From contig JACEHZ010000374.1 in assembly GCA_017893485.1 (NCBI GenBank), forward strand, positions 464,001 through 528,000: a stretch of 64,000 nucleotides of DNA, in the 5' to 3' direction. The position numbers were made by a program, and so were the translations under genes. This document shows, one piece after another, positions 22,951 to 33,262 of the stretch (its first letter is position 1; each line of letters begins with the position of its first letter). The notes beneath the pieces were generated by a model that saw only the letters and a program-made list of their open reading frames with translations, was not told the origin of the DNA and did no database searches. The DNA comes from Hemerocallis citrina. Taxonomy: Eukaryota > Streptophyta > Magnoliopsida > Asparagales > Asphodelaceae.

Positions 22951-24165
22951 ATCTCTCCATTTTGGTGTGAACAAAACATGCGTGAATGTTTGAAAATTTA
23001 AAGCACAATATATGATTACTCCCCTTGAATTTAGCACTTCCTGTAATACAGATTTTCATATAGATAAAGCTTTCTAAGGAAGTGAATGCTTGCTCCCCCT
23101 TAATATAATGCTGTCTGTAATACAAAACTTAAAGAACAAATATAGAGAAAGGTGAAATTAATATACATAGTTGTTCATCAATTAATTTTAAGATTTGATG
23201 ATTTATGAAATCAGAAGAGAAATCATTTTGAAAACATTCTAAAATAATTCTCCCCCTTTTTGGAACACACCAAGAGGGTATAAATAGAGGAGACATAAGT
23301 AAAATAAACCTTGAAAAGTTCGTAGAACAAATCATCAATGAAAACACCAAAGAGTAAAAAATTTGTGATATTACAATGAATACAATCTTGTAAAAAAACA
23401 TGGAAGAGAATCTTCTTACATGATACCGTTGATAGTAAGACTCTTTGCTATAAAGTGAGAGCTTTTCATAATATCATAGATTCGAGATTCTCCCCAATAC
23501 ACATGAAAGCAACGAAAAGAAAATCAAAAATTTTGAGAGAGGAACAGTAATTTTAGAAGACTTTGAAAATATAGGCCAGAGAGAGAACCGGTCGACCGCT
23601 GTAATACCCTGATTTTTCAATTAATGGAAAATTATTTATTTTGCACGTAGTGTGCACGTGCAATATTTTGGGTTGAATTATTTTTACTATGATGTGTATA
23701 ATTATTTAAATATTTGTTCTCAAATTATTTTGTACAAAAAGCCTTTCTTTAAAGCCTTATTTTGATTTAATTAAAAAGGCCTTTTCTTAAAAGCCCAAAT
23801 GTATTTTATTTTATTTATTTTTATAAACTATTTTGGCCCAAAAAGAAAGCCCATGAATTAATCTCTTTTAATTAAACTTGTCATGTAGAAGACTTTTTTT
23901 TTAACTAATTTATTTTTATACAAATTTAAAATGTACAAAATTTGGCCTAGTTGCATGCATGTGCACTACACGTACACGTGCAATGCACACTCTCTATTGG
24001 TGGCCGGTTGGCACATTTCCTTGGAGGGAATTTTGATTTTTGGCATGGTGATCATGGAGGTAGTTTCTTAGTTGTGGGTAGTTTTTCTAACTCCTACCTT
24101 AATCTAGACCCTTCATTCTACAACCACCAAAGCAATCTTAGCCCTCCATTTCACTTATCTTTTTG

Positions 24166-24173
24166 TATAAATA
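24166..24173 (+). promoter_or_regulatory. TATA box of solo LTR-A
   Basis: TATAAATA followed by a C-rich stretch, 566 bp from the LTR start; the likely pol II start lies about 30 bp downstream. Confidence 0.55.
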
Positions 24174-25257
24174 CCCCCCCTCTCATGGCTAATTTTGATA
24201 TGCAAATTATATTTCCAAGCTATAGTATTATTGTAGTAATAGTGTGAGTTATAAAAGATAGAGAGTTTGTGTGGGTTGCTTGCTTGGAGTGGCCGGCTAT
24301 CACAAAGAAGAAGCATTCGGCTTTGGCTAGGAGGCTTGGTGTGGAGCTTGTGCGCGCTTTGTCTAGGAGGAGGTGCTTTCATTTACAAGGACTTGGTTGC
24401 TTTTTGTGTTTTCTCTCCATACAAGGTGGGTAAAACTTTCATATTTCTAATGTAGGAATCTATGCTAGTTTTAATTATCAATACTATGCATGAAAAATAC
24501 TAATAAGAACACACTTAAATTGAAAAGTTAGTGTATGAATGGATTGAAATGATGTGATTAACTTGTGTGTGAAATTCTAGCATGAAATTTAATTGTATAT
24601 AGAACTCTCCATGATTATTAATTTGAATGAATGATGGTAGCACGATGCATGAAAATTTCCAATTAGATTGCTTGTAAATGGTATGGTTGAAGCATGAAAG
24701 TGATTAAGAAAATGACACCCTTTAATTTGAAAAGAGTGATTGCTTGAATGATTGAGTTGTAATTATGATAATTAATGAGTAGTAGTATATGTTGTGACAT
24801 AGATTAACTAATGAAATTATTTGGTTGTCATTAAAGAAGAACCACTCAAAAATTAATAGTTTTGAGTTTTGCCTATTCATGTGCTAAATAGACATTCATG
24901 TTGATATGGGTAGGGATAAATCCAAAAATGTATTGTGTTGTTGAATGAGAATTTATAGCAGTAAATTATCATAAGAAATTTGTGAATAAAAAGGGATTAG
25001 AAGACTAAGTGATTATTCAATGTCGAAAATAAAAGATTTGGTAGTCTTAATGAACAATTTATTAAAGTGTGTGGAAAAATTATGTTTTTAGTACAAAAAA
25101 TTATTTTATACTTACTGTTATGAAGATCTAGTAAAGGAGATTAAATCTGGAATTTTTCAGTAGTTTGTATAAAGGCAATATGAACCAAAATTGACTTGAA
25201 CATCGAGTTGTTTTAACAACTGTAGTAAAATGAAACATATGGATTTTAACTTGGGAC

Positions 25258-25350
25258 TGTGACAACCTGAGCTACTAGCTCAGGCGGTCTTTAAGTGCGG
25301 CTGGCTTCTCTGAGAGGTGCGGTTCGAATCCTGTGTTCACCACCTTTTTT
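25258..25350 (+). other. tRNA-like pol III module 1 in LTR-A
   Basis: A-box-like TAGCTCAGGCGG at 25276-25287 (one mismatch from TRGCNNAGYNGG), a perfect B box GGTTCGAATCC at 25321-25331 and a T6 terminator at 25345-25350. The spacing between boxes is close to that of a tRNA with a long variable arm. I cannot pair a full acceptor stem, so this is a tRNA-derived or SINE-head-like sequence, not a tRNA gene. It lies well downstream of the pol II TATA box. Confidence 0.55.
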
Positions 25351-25414
25351 CACCCTATTTGAAAATATATACAACTGTCGACCGAAAGCATATACACCTA
25401 ATTCGCCCCTTTCA

Positions 25415-25517
25415 TACTGCTAGCACAGTTCGGCCATGTGGCGGGTGCTCTTGGCTCTCTTTCCGTCGTGCCTGGGTTCGATTCCTCCCATCGGCACTAA
25501 TAAAAAATATTTTTTTT
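25415..25517 (+). other. tRNA-like pol III module 2 in LTR-A
   Basis: A-box-like TAGCACAGTTCGG at 25421-25433, a perfect B box GGTTCGATTCC at 25475-25485 and a T8 run at 25510-25517. It starts about 70 bp after module 1 ends and has the same orientation. No complete cloverleaf is evident by eye. Confidence 0.5.
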
Positions 25518-27829
25518 GGGAGTTGTAGGTGTCCAAAAAATGTGGAAAAAATATGGTAATTCTCATAAAAATGCAAGGAATTTTATAAGATTGAGTTGGG
25601 TATTATTTGAATAAAATACAATGTGGTTTGTGAACAAAAAGCACAATTAGAACTATGGTTCTAAGATACACATTTATGAAAGTATAGTTTATAAAGATAA
25701 ATTGAAATGGATTTATTAGAAAGCAATTGGCAAAAAGAACCTTGTTGTGTGACGTAATATTATTAATTCTCACTTGAGAATATTGTGCAAAACATGGAGT
25801 ATGAATGTTTATTAGTAATATGAATTTCAAATGTGAAATTATGAAGTGCATGAGTTCATGTATGATTATGGAATTAGAAATCATGTTGATGAAAGAAAAA
25901 GAAATTTGTTGGCTATGAATATGAATTTTATGAGTTGTAAGTACTCAAGTTGAAGATTGTGAAATGAAAATTGAAATAGAGTAGCTAAGTCTCCCCGGCA
26001 TTGAGAAATGAAATGAATTGAAATGAAATTAGACCAAGGTTGGTCAAGTTGAAATAAATGAATAAGTCCGGTTGATGGAGAGGCTAACTCTAGAGATTAT
26101 TTTTGTTCATGATTTTTTTAATAAAACTAAGGACTAGTACATAGTGAAGAGGTGATGAAAGTAGAAGAAAAACACGGGTATGGGGGCCAACGGATTTGCG
26201 GCGAGAGGGTATTCACAGGTCCTTCACGATGCGTCGTGACATGGCGTGGATACTGCTCCCGAGTACCGTCCCGGTGGCGACGCTCGTGAGATGTTCGAGT
26301 GGCTATGGGTGATGCCATTGTTCCATGGCGGAGGCTGAATTGTCCATAGGTTGCCTGCTCGATGCGTCGTGACAGTGCGTGGGATTCCCCTCCAGGCTGC
26401 CTGGACATGGGCTCATAGATCATAGGACATCTAAGACACTACCGTAATTACAGTAGTAGATTAAGTCATAACGGGGGATTGAACCCTAGAAAGATGAAGA
26501 ACGAATAAGGGCTTGCCCTCGGACCTATGTAGTATGGGATGCATAGAATCCGAACAAGTGCACATTAGTGTCATGTAATATAAATAAATGCATTAAGGAC
26601 TAAGTGCACAATCACAACACGACATCAATAGGGTAGTCCCTTTAGTTTGAATGTGACAAGTTTGTGTTTGCTAAATATGAAAAGTTAAGTTATACTATTT
26701 CCGGCATAGAGAGGATGGCCGTGTATAATGTTCGTCGGTTGAATAAACTGACGTACCCACAGTCTGATATGCAGGTAAACGTTATGTTAAAGATTAAAGA
26801 GGATTGGATGCTTAAAGATTATATCAAGCTGTTGTACTTGTATTCAATTGTTGTATTTTACTTCCGCTGTGCAAAAGAAAGATGTAATTTGATGTAATCT
26901 CTGATGTATGATGAAAAGTTTTAATTTCCCTGTAAAAATTGTACTAAAGAAAGTGAAAAGATCCTGTAGAACATCTCGAATTCAGTGTATTTGGGATTCG
27001 GGGCGTTACAACCGCATACTGCAGTTTTTCAAAAGACTTGCAGAGAGCATGCCGGTCGACCGCACGGTCGACCGCAAAACCAACAGAACACACAGAGGGC
27101 AAACCGGTCGACCGTACGGTCGACCGCAGATACTGAAAAACCATTTTTGCTTATAAAGAAGATCTCTTTTGTTGAATTCAGTAAGAGCAGTGTATAAGAA
27201 AAATGAACCATATGCAAGTTGTAGGGGGTATAGAGAATGTCTTCTACTGATATATATGTATCTATGATATAGAAAGTCCCTTTTTCTAATTGCAATGAAA
27301 CATTGCAGAAATATGTAGAAGTTAAATCCTTTGGTGAATAGAAGTATGTATAAGATACATCTATAGAATCCTCTTTTGTTGATATGAATCATATAGAAAT
27401 GGGTCCTATGTAGGTATATAGAAAATTAATTCTCTATGCATGCCCAAAGAACAACGAACACCCAACTACTACTTAATCACATATATTGGATGTGTGGATG
27501 GAGATGAACTCTTGTTCATATTTGGACCTGCACAAGGGGGCAGCAGCACCAACAGCAGACTGCAGCAAAAAAGAAAGCATATACTCTACGGAATTTAACA
27601 TCTTATCAATTATTTAAAGACATAGGACTGGTTTACTTGATAGTAATTAAGTATATTAGGATTTCAAAGCATCAATGCTAGCATATGTAAGCTTATACAG
27701 ATATGAATAGTAACACTTATATACTCAGTTTGGCTCTTGTGCAGGTTTTCGACCACTTAAGTCTTGTAAAGATAAAAATCTAAGTCATCACACATTTAGA
27801 AAATAAATTTCATGCATACATTGAGATGA

Positions 27830-28967
27830 AACATTTGCAATTACAATTAAGCCTACTCATCATCATCTCCTTCTTCTTCTTCTTCTTCTTTTTCTTCTTC
27901 TTCTTCTTCACCTTCCTCAGCATTAGGAGGAGGAAGAATTTCCCAATCCTCCTTACCTTGCATGTATTCAAGTGTATTAACATAGTACCCGTAGAGTTGC
28001 ATTTGATGAGCAGCAAACTGCTCATAGGTCACAAATGATGATGAGGAGGAGGAGGAGGCATTTTTGCGACGTGAGGAGGAAAGGGCTCGTGGTGCTTGTT
28101 CTGCTTGCCTTGCTTGTTGTTGGGCTTGATGACGGTGAGCCCGCTGATTGAACGGAACATCAATGCCTATTTGTTGAGGGAGGATGGGCATAGGATTTTT
28201 ACTGAGCAAATAATTTTCGACCTCAATACAGGAATCAATGGCAAAGTTGTAGATGAGTGAGCTAAAAGGGAGACTAGGATTTGTGGTTGTAGCATAATTC
28301 ATCGTACGAATGATGAATATAGTAAGGTCAAATTTATACTCCCCAAGGATAAGAAAGATGATGAAGGATTGATCGACCCTAATTTATGATTTATCATTTT
28401 TCTTGGGCCAAATATCAGCATTAACAATTTTATTGAGAACACGAGCGGTATCGGTAAAGTTGGTAGGAGCGGGATGAGGAAGATGAGAAATTTTTGTTGG
28501 ACTGTCATTGATTTAACAGTATGTTTGTTGTGGCCCGGTTTATACACAAGGGTTTTAAAATCAAGATGATAGACATCGAATTCCCCTTCGGAAAGTTCGT
28601 ATCTCTCTCGAAGTTATTCGGGAGTGATTTTCACTCTCCTCCCAAGGATGATAGAGGATAGGGTGAGATCACCATCTTGAAGACCTTCAAGATTGGCGTA
28701 GAATTGGCAGGTTAAAGATTCGGAGTGGGTGCTAGAAGTGGCAAGATAGTTTTCCCAACCAAATTCTCTAAGGATCCTAACCATAACTGATAATTGCCCA
28801 CCCAAGGATGATAAGTTTATAATCCAATTTGGAACAACTGGGCCATTAGCAAGTTCAGAAAAGTAAAGATCAGCACATTGAAAATTGCGAAAGATTATAC
28901 CCACTTTTGTGACGGATTTGGATGCAACAGCTTTCTTGCCCTTCGATTTGTGAGAAGAGGAAGCCAT
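27830..28967 (-). pseudogene. accessory protein of the gag-only element, resembling putative plant transposon proteins
   Basis: The ATG at 28967 begins MASSSHKSKGKKAVASKS, a basic Ser/Lys-rich leader. The body includes VVPNWIINLSSLGGQ, LTCQFYANLEGLQDGDL and LGRRVKITPE, a layout I associate with the poorly understood family annotated as putative plant transposon protein. A stop at 28614 and frame changes break it. The frame from 28302 continues with LLSKNPMPILPQQIGIDVP and a Gln/Arg/Ala-rich linker. It ends in an acidic tail of Glu and Asp encoded by a TTC repeat (27870-27910). It lies between gag and the 3' LTR, where pol or env-like frames would sit. Function unknown; the family link is by memory of motif style only. 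Confidence 0.55.
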
Positions 28968-29479
28968 TGAAAAGGAGAATGAGAAATCACTTGAGAGATT
29001 TTAAAGCACAAATTAAGAGATGAGGGTTTACTAGATGGGTTTATATTTGGAGGCTAGGGTTTCTTTGTGAGGTTGAGAGGTTGGGGGTGACGGAGTAATT
29101 ATTTTAGAGAGGGAGTAAGCAGATCAGCCAACTTGATCGGCCGACCGGTTCATCGATACGGTCGACCGCTCAACACTGAATAGAGGGTTTTAACTTAGTG
29201 ATTAGTGACAGAGGGGTGGACGGTCGACCGTTCGGTGGACCGGTCCAGTCTCGACATACAAGAGATTTTTGGAGGTACGGTCGACCTCTCGGTCAACCGG
29301 TTACTCACCTTCTGTAAGCACAATTCATAAATCAATGTTTATTGAAAATTTAAGCAAGTATAGATTTTACCCAGTGCTGTGCTTATTTGAAGAACATCGT
29401 TCTTCACTTATTTCCTTGATAGAGATGCAGGTTACTACTATGCCTTTTGAGTTTTGTGTGTCTACTATCAAGGTATCTG

Positions 29480-31406
29480 CACTTTTTCTACGTTGAAAAC
29501 TTTGTACTGCCCACCTGTTTGTTTGTAGGAATCCATGTAAGCTTTGAGCCTGCATCAACATTCTTTCTTATCCAGACAAGATTAGTGTTCCTTTTTAATG
29601 AACAATTGTATGAAATATGTCCTAATCTGCAGTAGTAATGACATGTTATACGACTATGTCTTAAGTCATGCACACTTGCATAGCTTTGGATTGATTTATG
29701 ATTTTGTTGGAGTTTATGCAAGTGTGTATGACATGATAATTTACATTTTTGATGGTGTATTGGCTCTTCGTAACCAAGCCCTCGATTATCATGATAGGAT
29801 CTTGAATTTTTTCGTAATAAGGTAACTGGGCCCTTCAGATTTTTCAACAATCTTTTCAAGCTCAGTTACTCCCTTACATAATCTTTTCCTAGTCATCTCA
29901 TCGTCTTTCGTGTTCCAACGAAGAGTGTCTAGTGTAGCATCAAGAATCCTATTTTGTTCAAGAGCTTCATTACATCCTTCCACTACCTCATCAAATTTCT
30001 TTTTGCATTCTTTTAAATCATCAGTGAGTTTGGCTATATAAACAGGTTTTTCATGAATTTCTCTTAAGTGATCATCATGCGTCGCTAAAGATTCTTGAAT
30101 TTGTTGTTTTAAGATTTCATTTTTCTCTAGCAATACATCATGATCTTTTCTACGTGACTCAATTTTTTCAATAATCATGACATTTTTCTTCTTCAGTTTT
30201 TGGTTTTTTTTCGATACATAAGTCATGTGGTTCATTTGAATTCTGTTTTTATTTCCTAAGTTCTCGACTTAGTTTTTTTTGCATAGTCTTTCAAACCATT
30301 ACACATATCTACAAGTTCATCATAAGTTGGTTCTTCGATTACCTCTTCTTGAGAGGGTGATTGCACCTCACCACTCCCAAGAGCCATGAAGCCGACGTCG
30401 GCGTGGCCTTGCTCTTTCTCACTTGAATCCGAGTCTAGCCAAGTTGCTTTTAGTGATAATATTTCCTGTTCATGTCTTGTTGAATAGGACAGTTTGCATG
30501 GATGTGTCCCAGCTTCTTACACTTATAGCACACATCCTCCTTCTCCTTTTCCTTTTTTTCTTGATACGTGCCATATTTTTTCTGTTTGAGGTACTTACAA
30601 AATTGTCTTGTTAATAGAGCAATGTCCTCGTTTGACTCCTCATGATCTGAATCAGCTTTTGACGGTCGGGTTTTTTCTGCATTTAGTGCAATGGTTTTCT
30701 CCTTAGTCTTTGGTTCAATCCTGATATTTTGCCTGTACCTTTTTGTCTCCAACATTTCCATCTCGTATGTCTTTAGCTTTCCTTAAAATGTATAGTAGTC
30801 AAATCCCTTCTCTTCGAGTGTTTCTCTCATTGCCGCGGCCTTAACGTCCCACTCTGGCATGAGACAGCTTATGAGCTTTCTAACCTTTTGGTCATCATTA
30901 AGCCCCTTACCTAAGCTCTCAAGTTCGTGGGCAATGATATCGAAGCGAGCGAGCATTTGGTCCACATTTTCTCCTGGCAACATGCGAAACACATCAAATT
31001 TATAAAAACACAAATTCACTTTAGCTTTTACCTCGGAAGCGGTTCCTTCATGCCGCTTCAGCATGTTATTCTAGATTTCGTAAGCTGTTTTGCAGTTACG
31101 CCTGCATCGCATTAGCTCTTCATTGTTCAACCCTGCATAAAGAGCCGTCATGGCTTTGGAATTTGCTGTTTTGAGAGATAACTCTGCTGGTGTGAATGCC
31201 TTCTTTCCATTGCTAACTGGGATTTCTATTTTGTTAATACATACATTCCATACCTCTTCTCTGAGCATCTGTAAAAAGTAAGACGTACAAACTTTCCAGA
31301 TGCCATAGCATTTTCCATCAAAGAATGGTGATCGTGTAAGACTCGTCCCATTGGAGACGAAGGGCTCCGATGAGTACAAGTTTCGGGGAGGAGGCATTTC
31401 GGCCAT
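29480..31406 (-). pseudogene. gag: SIRE-like copia Gag, broken
   Basis: Starts at 31406 with MAEMPPPRNLYSSEPF, then FFDGKCYGIWKVCTSYFL, the usual copia Gag entry motif. It continues through KRHEGTASEVKAKVN and MLPGENVDQMLARFDII (frame from 31064), then a CCHC knuckle CYKCKKLGHIHANC near 30520. A Lys/Glu-rich coiled coil spans 30235-29789. A second knuckle, CHYYCRLGHISYNC, is followed by VWIRK near 29580. At least four frame breaks occur. The frame ends at about 29488, the point where protease would begin in SIRE elements, so pol was removed or never present. Gag alone could be packaged with help from an autonomous copia element. Confidence 0.8.
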
Positions 31407-31441
31407 TGGACCTTTTACTTAAGCTTTTAAGCTTTTTATAA

Positions 31442-31460
31442 GCACCTCACTCTGATAACA
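31442..31460 (-). other. primer-binding site of the gag-only copia-like element
   Basis: The minus strand reads TGTTATCAGAGTGAGGTGC directly after the LTR end, related to the copia site TGGTATCAGAG with one change in the first eleven bases. Confidence 0.65.
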
Positions 31461-31461
31461 T

Positions 31462-32332
31462 TGTTAATCACCCTAGGGGGGTAGGGTGATTGTGTGGAAT
31501 TAAAAAATTTAAAATAAAGTAAAGTAAATGCAAGAGTGATAAGAAAATAAAACTCAGATGACGCAGCGATATAATGTGGTTCGACCCTAAGGTCTACATC
31601 CACACCACCTACTTGTAGCAATTCTCTACCACAAGCGTTCCACTATACTCAAAACCCTTGTACAGTGATTCTCGAATACAGGCCGAGAGACCTATTACAC
31701 CCATAAGACTTCTAATTCAAGTCCCGTCAATCTCACCGAAGTGGAAAAGAAATGAAAAGAAAAACTTGAGATCTTTAATGATCTTGACTGAAGAATTCAA
31801 CCAAATAAATGTTCACACTCGGATTGATTAAATGAGGGATTAATTCAGAAATTTTCTCAGAAGTAATTAGGTGAAAAAGACACAGTGGATTCGTCAATTT
31901 TAATAGGCGGGGAAGAGTATCAATCCAAAAATAGAAACGATACTTTCCAGGAATATACACAGTGCAAAAGTGCGGTCGACCATCATATTGGTGCGGTCGA
32001 CCGTTTAGCTCTCTGACGTAAAGTAGAGAGGTGAAAGGTCGACTGCTTCTCAAACAACTCATGGCTGCGGTCGACTGCAATGCGGTCGACTGGTCATGAA
32101 CTTGAGAGCTTCCCCTTTTGCTTGTGAACTAATTAATCAAGAATTCTTTTTGAATATCTTCCTCTTTTGTTTGTGTTTGCCATTATTCTTTGTTGCTTTC
32201 CTTGTTTGTATATTTGTGAATCTCTCTTGGATCTCTTTTCGTTGTTATTTGATCCTGAAAATCTGACAAACTAAATTCAAACTTATTAATATGAGTGAGC
32301 ACGTTTTGTGCACACCAAACTAAGAGTCAACA
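31462..32332 (-). repeat. 5' LTR of the gag-only copia-like element
   Basis: 871 bp, TGTTAATCACC to GTCAACA, differing from the left LTR by scattered substitutions and one block deletion. It carries four or five GGTCGAC-type palindromes at 31974-32090. Confidence 0.88.
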
Positions 32333-32470
32333 CATGCATGCATGTATACTTCTCATTTTGATATTGAATGCACATGCTAAGCCCCATTGATCATCCTATA
32401 GGCTCCGTCATCAATTCCCTTAATCAAGCCCTATAGGATCTTTCTATGGGCCAACAACCAACTTCTCACT

Positions 32471-32517
<47 letters not shown>

Positions 32518-32533
32518 GGGGTGTTACAAGATA

Positions 32534-32577
32534 AGGGATTCATATCAATCTAATCTAACGGATCCATATCAATCTCT

Positions 32578-32635
<58 letters not shown>

Positions 32636-32735
32636 TATATTTCTATATAATATTATATATATATATGCTTAAGTATGGGGTGTTACAAGATAAGGGATTC
32701 ATATCAATCTAACAGATCCATATCAATCTCTTAAG
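32534..32735. repeat. duplicated TRIM-B flank with a second TRIM LTR end
   Basis: The phrase AAGGGATTCATATCAATCTAA directly after TRIM-B at about 32532 occurs again at about 32691, each time right after GGGGTGTTACA. Between the copies lie a TA tract (about 32580-32629), a short AT-rich stretch and the last 30 bp of a TRIM LTR. This is a tandem duplication of flank plus LTR end. Confidence 0.7.
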
Positions 32736-32990
32736 CTATTTCTCAGGCCTATAAATACCCTCTCTCCTCCCTCAATCAGAAGGTAATCAATAAATTTGCA
32801 ATTTCTCTCTCACCTTCTCTTTCTCTCACTAGTTCTGAATTGAGTGGCGGATGGTCAGTCGCTGGGGCCACCCACCTGTGTTTCAGGCTTTTTGCAGGTC
32901 TATCGGCCGCATTAGCAACCGACAGATTCAAATCACAGTATTCAATCAACGATCCAGATCCACTACCGGAGCTCTAACTACTTTTTACGG
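32736..32990 (+). promoter_or_regulatory. LTR-like promoter and leader of an unidentified element
   Basis: A TATA box TATAAATA at 32750-32757 is followed by a CT-rich leader and a short GC-rich stretch to about 32900. It is the continuation of sequence left of TRIM-B (20690-21057). No coding frame follows; instead MULE-related sequence begins near 33000. Confidence 0.4.
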
Positions 32991-33184
32991 CGATAATCAA
33001 ATGTTAGATCTTTAGTAGTTTTCTTCAAATATAAACTCACTATCTGTTTGCTCCAATACAAAAATAAACAATAATAGCGAGAAATTGCCTAAAGAAACTT
33101 GATTGGTAAAATCTGACTATCTATTGAATATTTGTTTTTAAAATTATGTATTGAGCTTGACTAATTATCTCTCCACTGTCATTT

Positions 33185-33262
33185 ATTTAGTGAGTTCAAT
33201 GCACAAAAGGTGGATTCCTCTTCTGGAAAAAGTTTCGAGGACACGTCCGTTGATATGAATTG
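33185..33262 (+). pseudogene. remnant of the MULE transposase last exon
   Basis: Reads EFNAQKVDSSSGKSFEDTS and ends VDMN-stop. It aligns with the last exon at 38691-38763 (AFNEEEVNSSTEDSTEYGDE) and with the C-terminal exon of the transposase at 43760-43679. A preceding AG acceptor is present. Only the acidic Ser-rich tail survives. Confidence 0.5.

Larger units (their letters stand above)
23600..27010 (+). mobile_element. complete solo LTR-A, 3.4 kb
   Basis: Starts TGTAATACCC and ends GGGCGTTACA, with an exact 5-bp target duplication ACCGC at 23595-23599 and 27011-27015. Removing it and one ACCGC restores a run of GGTCGACCGC motifs of the host element. No internal region remains, so this is the product of LTR-LTR recombination. 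It has a TATA box at 24166 and two tRNA-like modules at 25258-25517. The final 1.1 kb matches 1-1219. Confidence 0.92.
21951..32332 (-). mobile_element. gag-only copia-like (SIRE-type) LTR retrotransposon
   Basis: LTRs start TGTTAATCACC and end GTCAACA on the plus strand: 21951-22950 and 31462-32332. The target duplication CATGC is exact (21946-21950 and 32333-32337). The minus orientation is set by the PBS beside the right LTR and an A/G-rich tract beside the left LTR. Subtracting the nested solo LTR leaves about 7.0 kb. The interior codes for a SIRE-like Gag and an accessory protein, but no protease, integrase or reverse transcriptase. This is the layout of TR-GAG or LARD-type non-autonomous elements. 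Confidence 0.88.
21058..32528 (-). mobile_element. TRIM-B, miniature LTR retrotransposon with a nested element
   Basis: Left LTR 21058-21523, internal region of only about 203 bp (21524-21726), right LTR 21727-21950 continued at 32338-32528. The target duplication AGATA (21053-21057 and 32529-32533) is exact. On the minus strand a TGGTATCGGAGA primer-binding site lies just inside the right LTR and a purine tract AGGAAGAGGTGTG lies next to the left LTR. It shares end motifs, the TA tract position and internal sequence with TRIM-A, so both belong to one superfamily. No coding. Confidence 0.9.

Noticed and set aside
25258..25517. Functional tRNA genes
   Set aside because: A and B boxes are present but no full acceptor stem or anticodon arm could be paired; kept as tRNA-like modules only.
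27853..28302. Standalone acidic protein
   Set aside because: The Glu/Asp tail comes from a TTC repeat; the frame is the end of the broken accessory ORF, not a separate gene.
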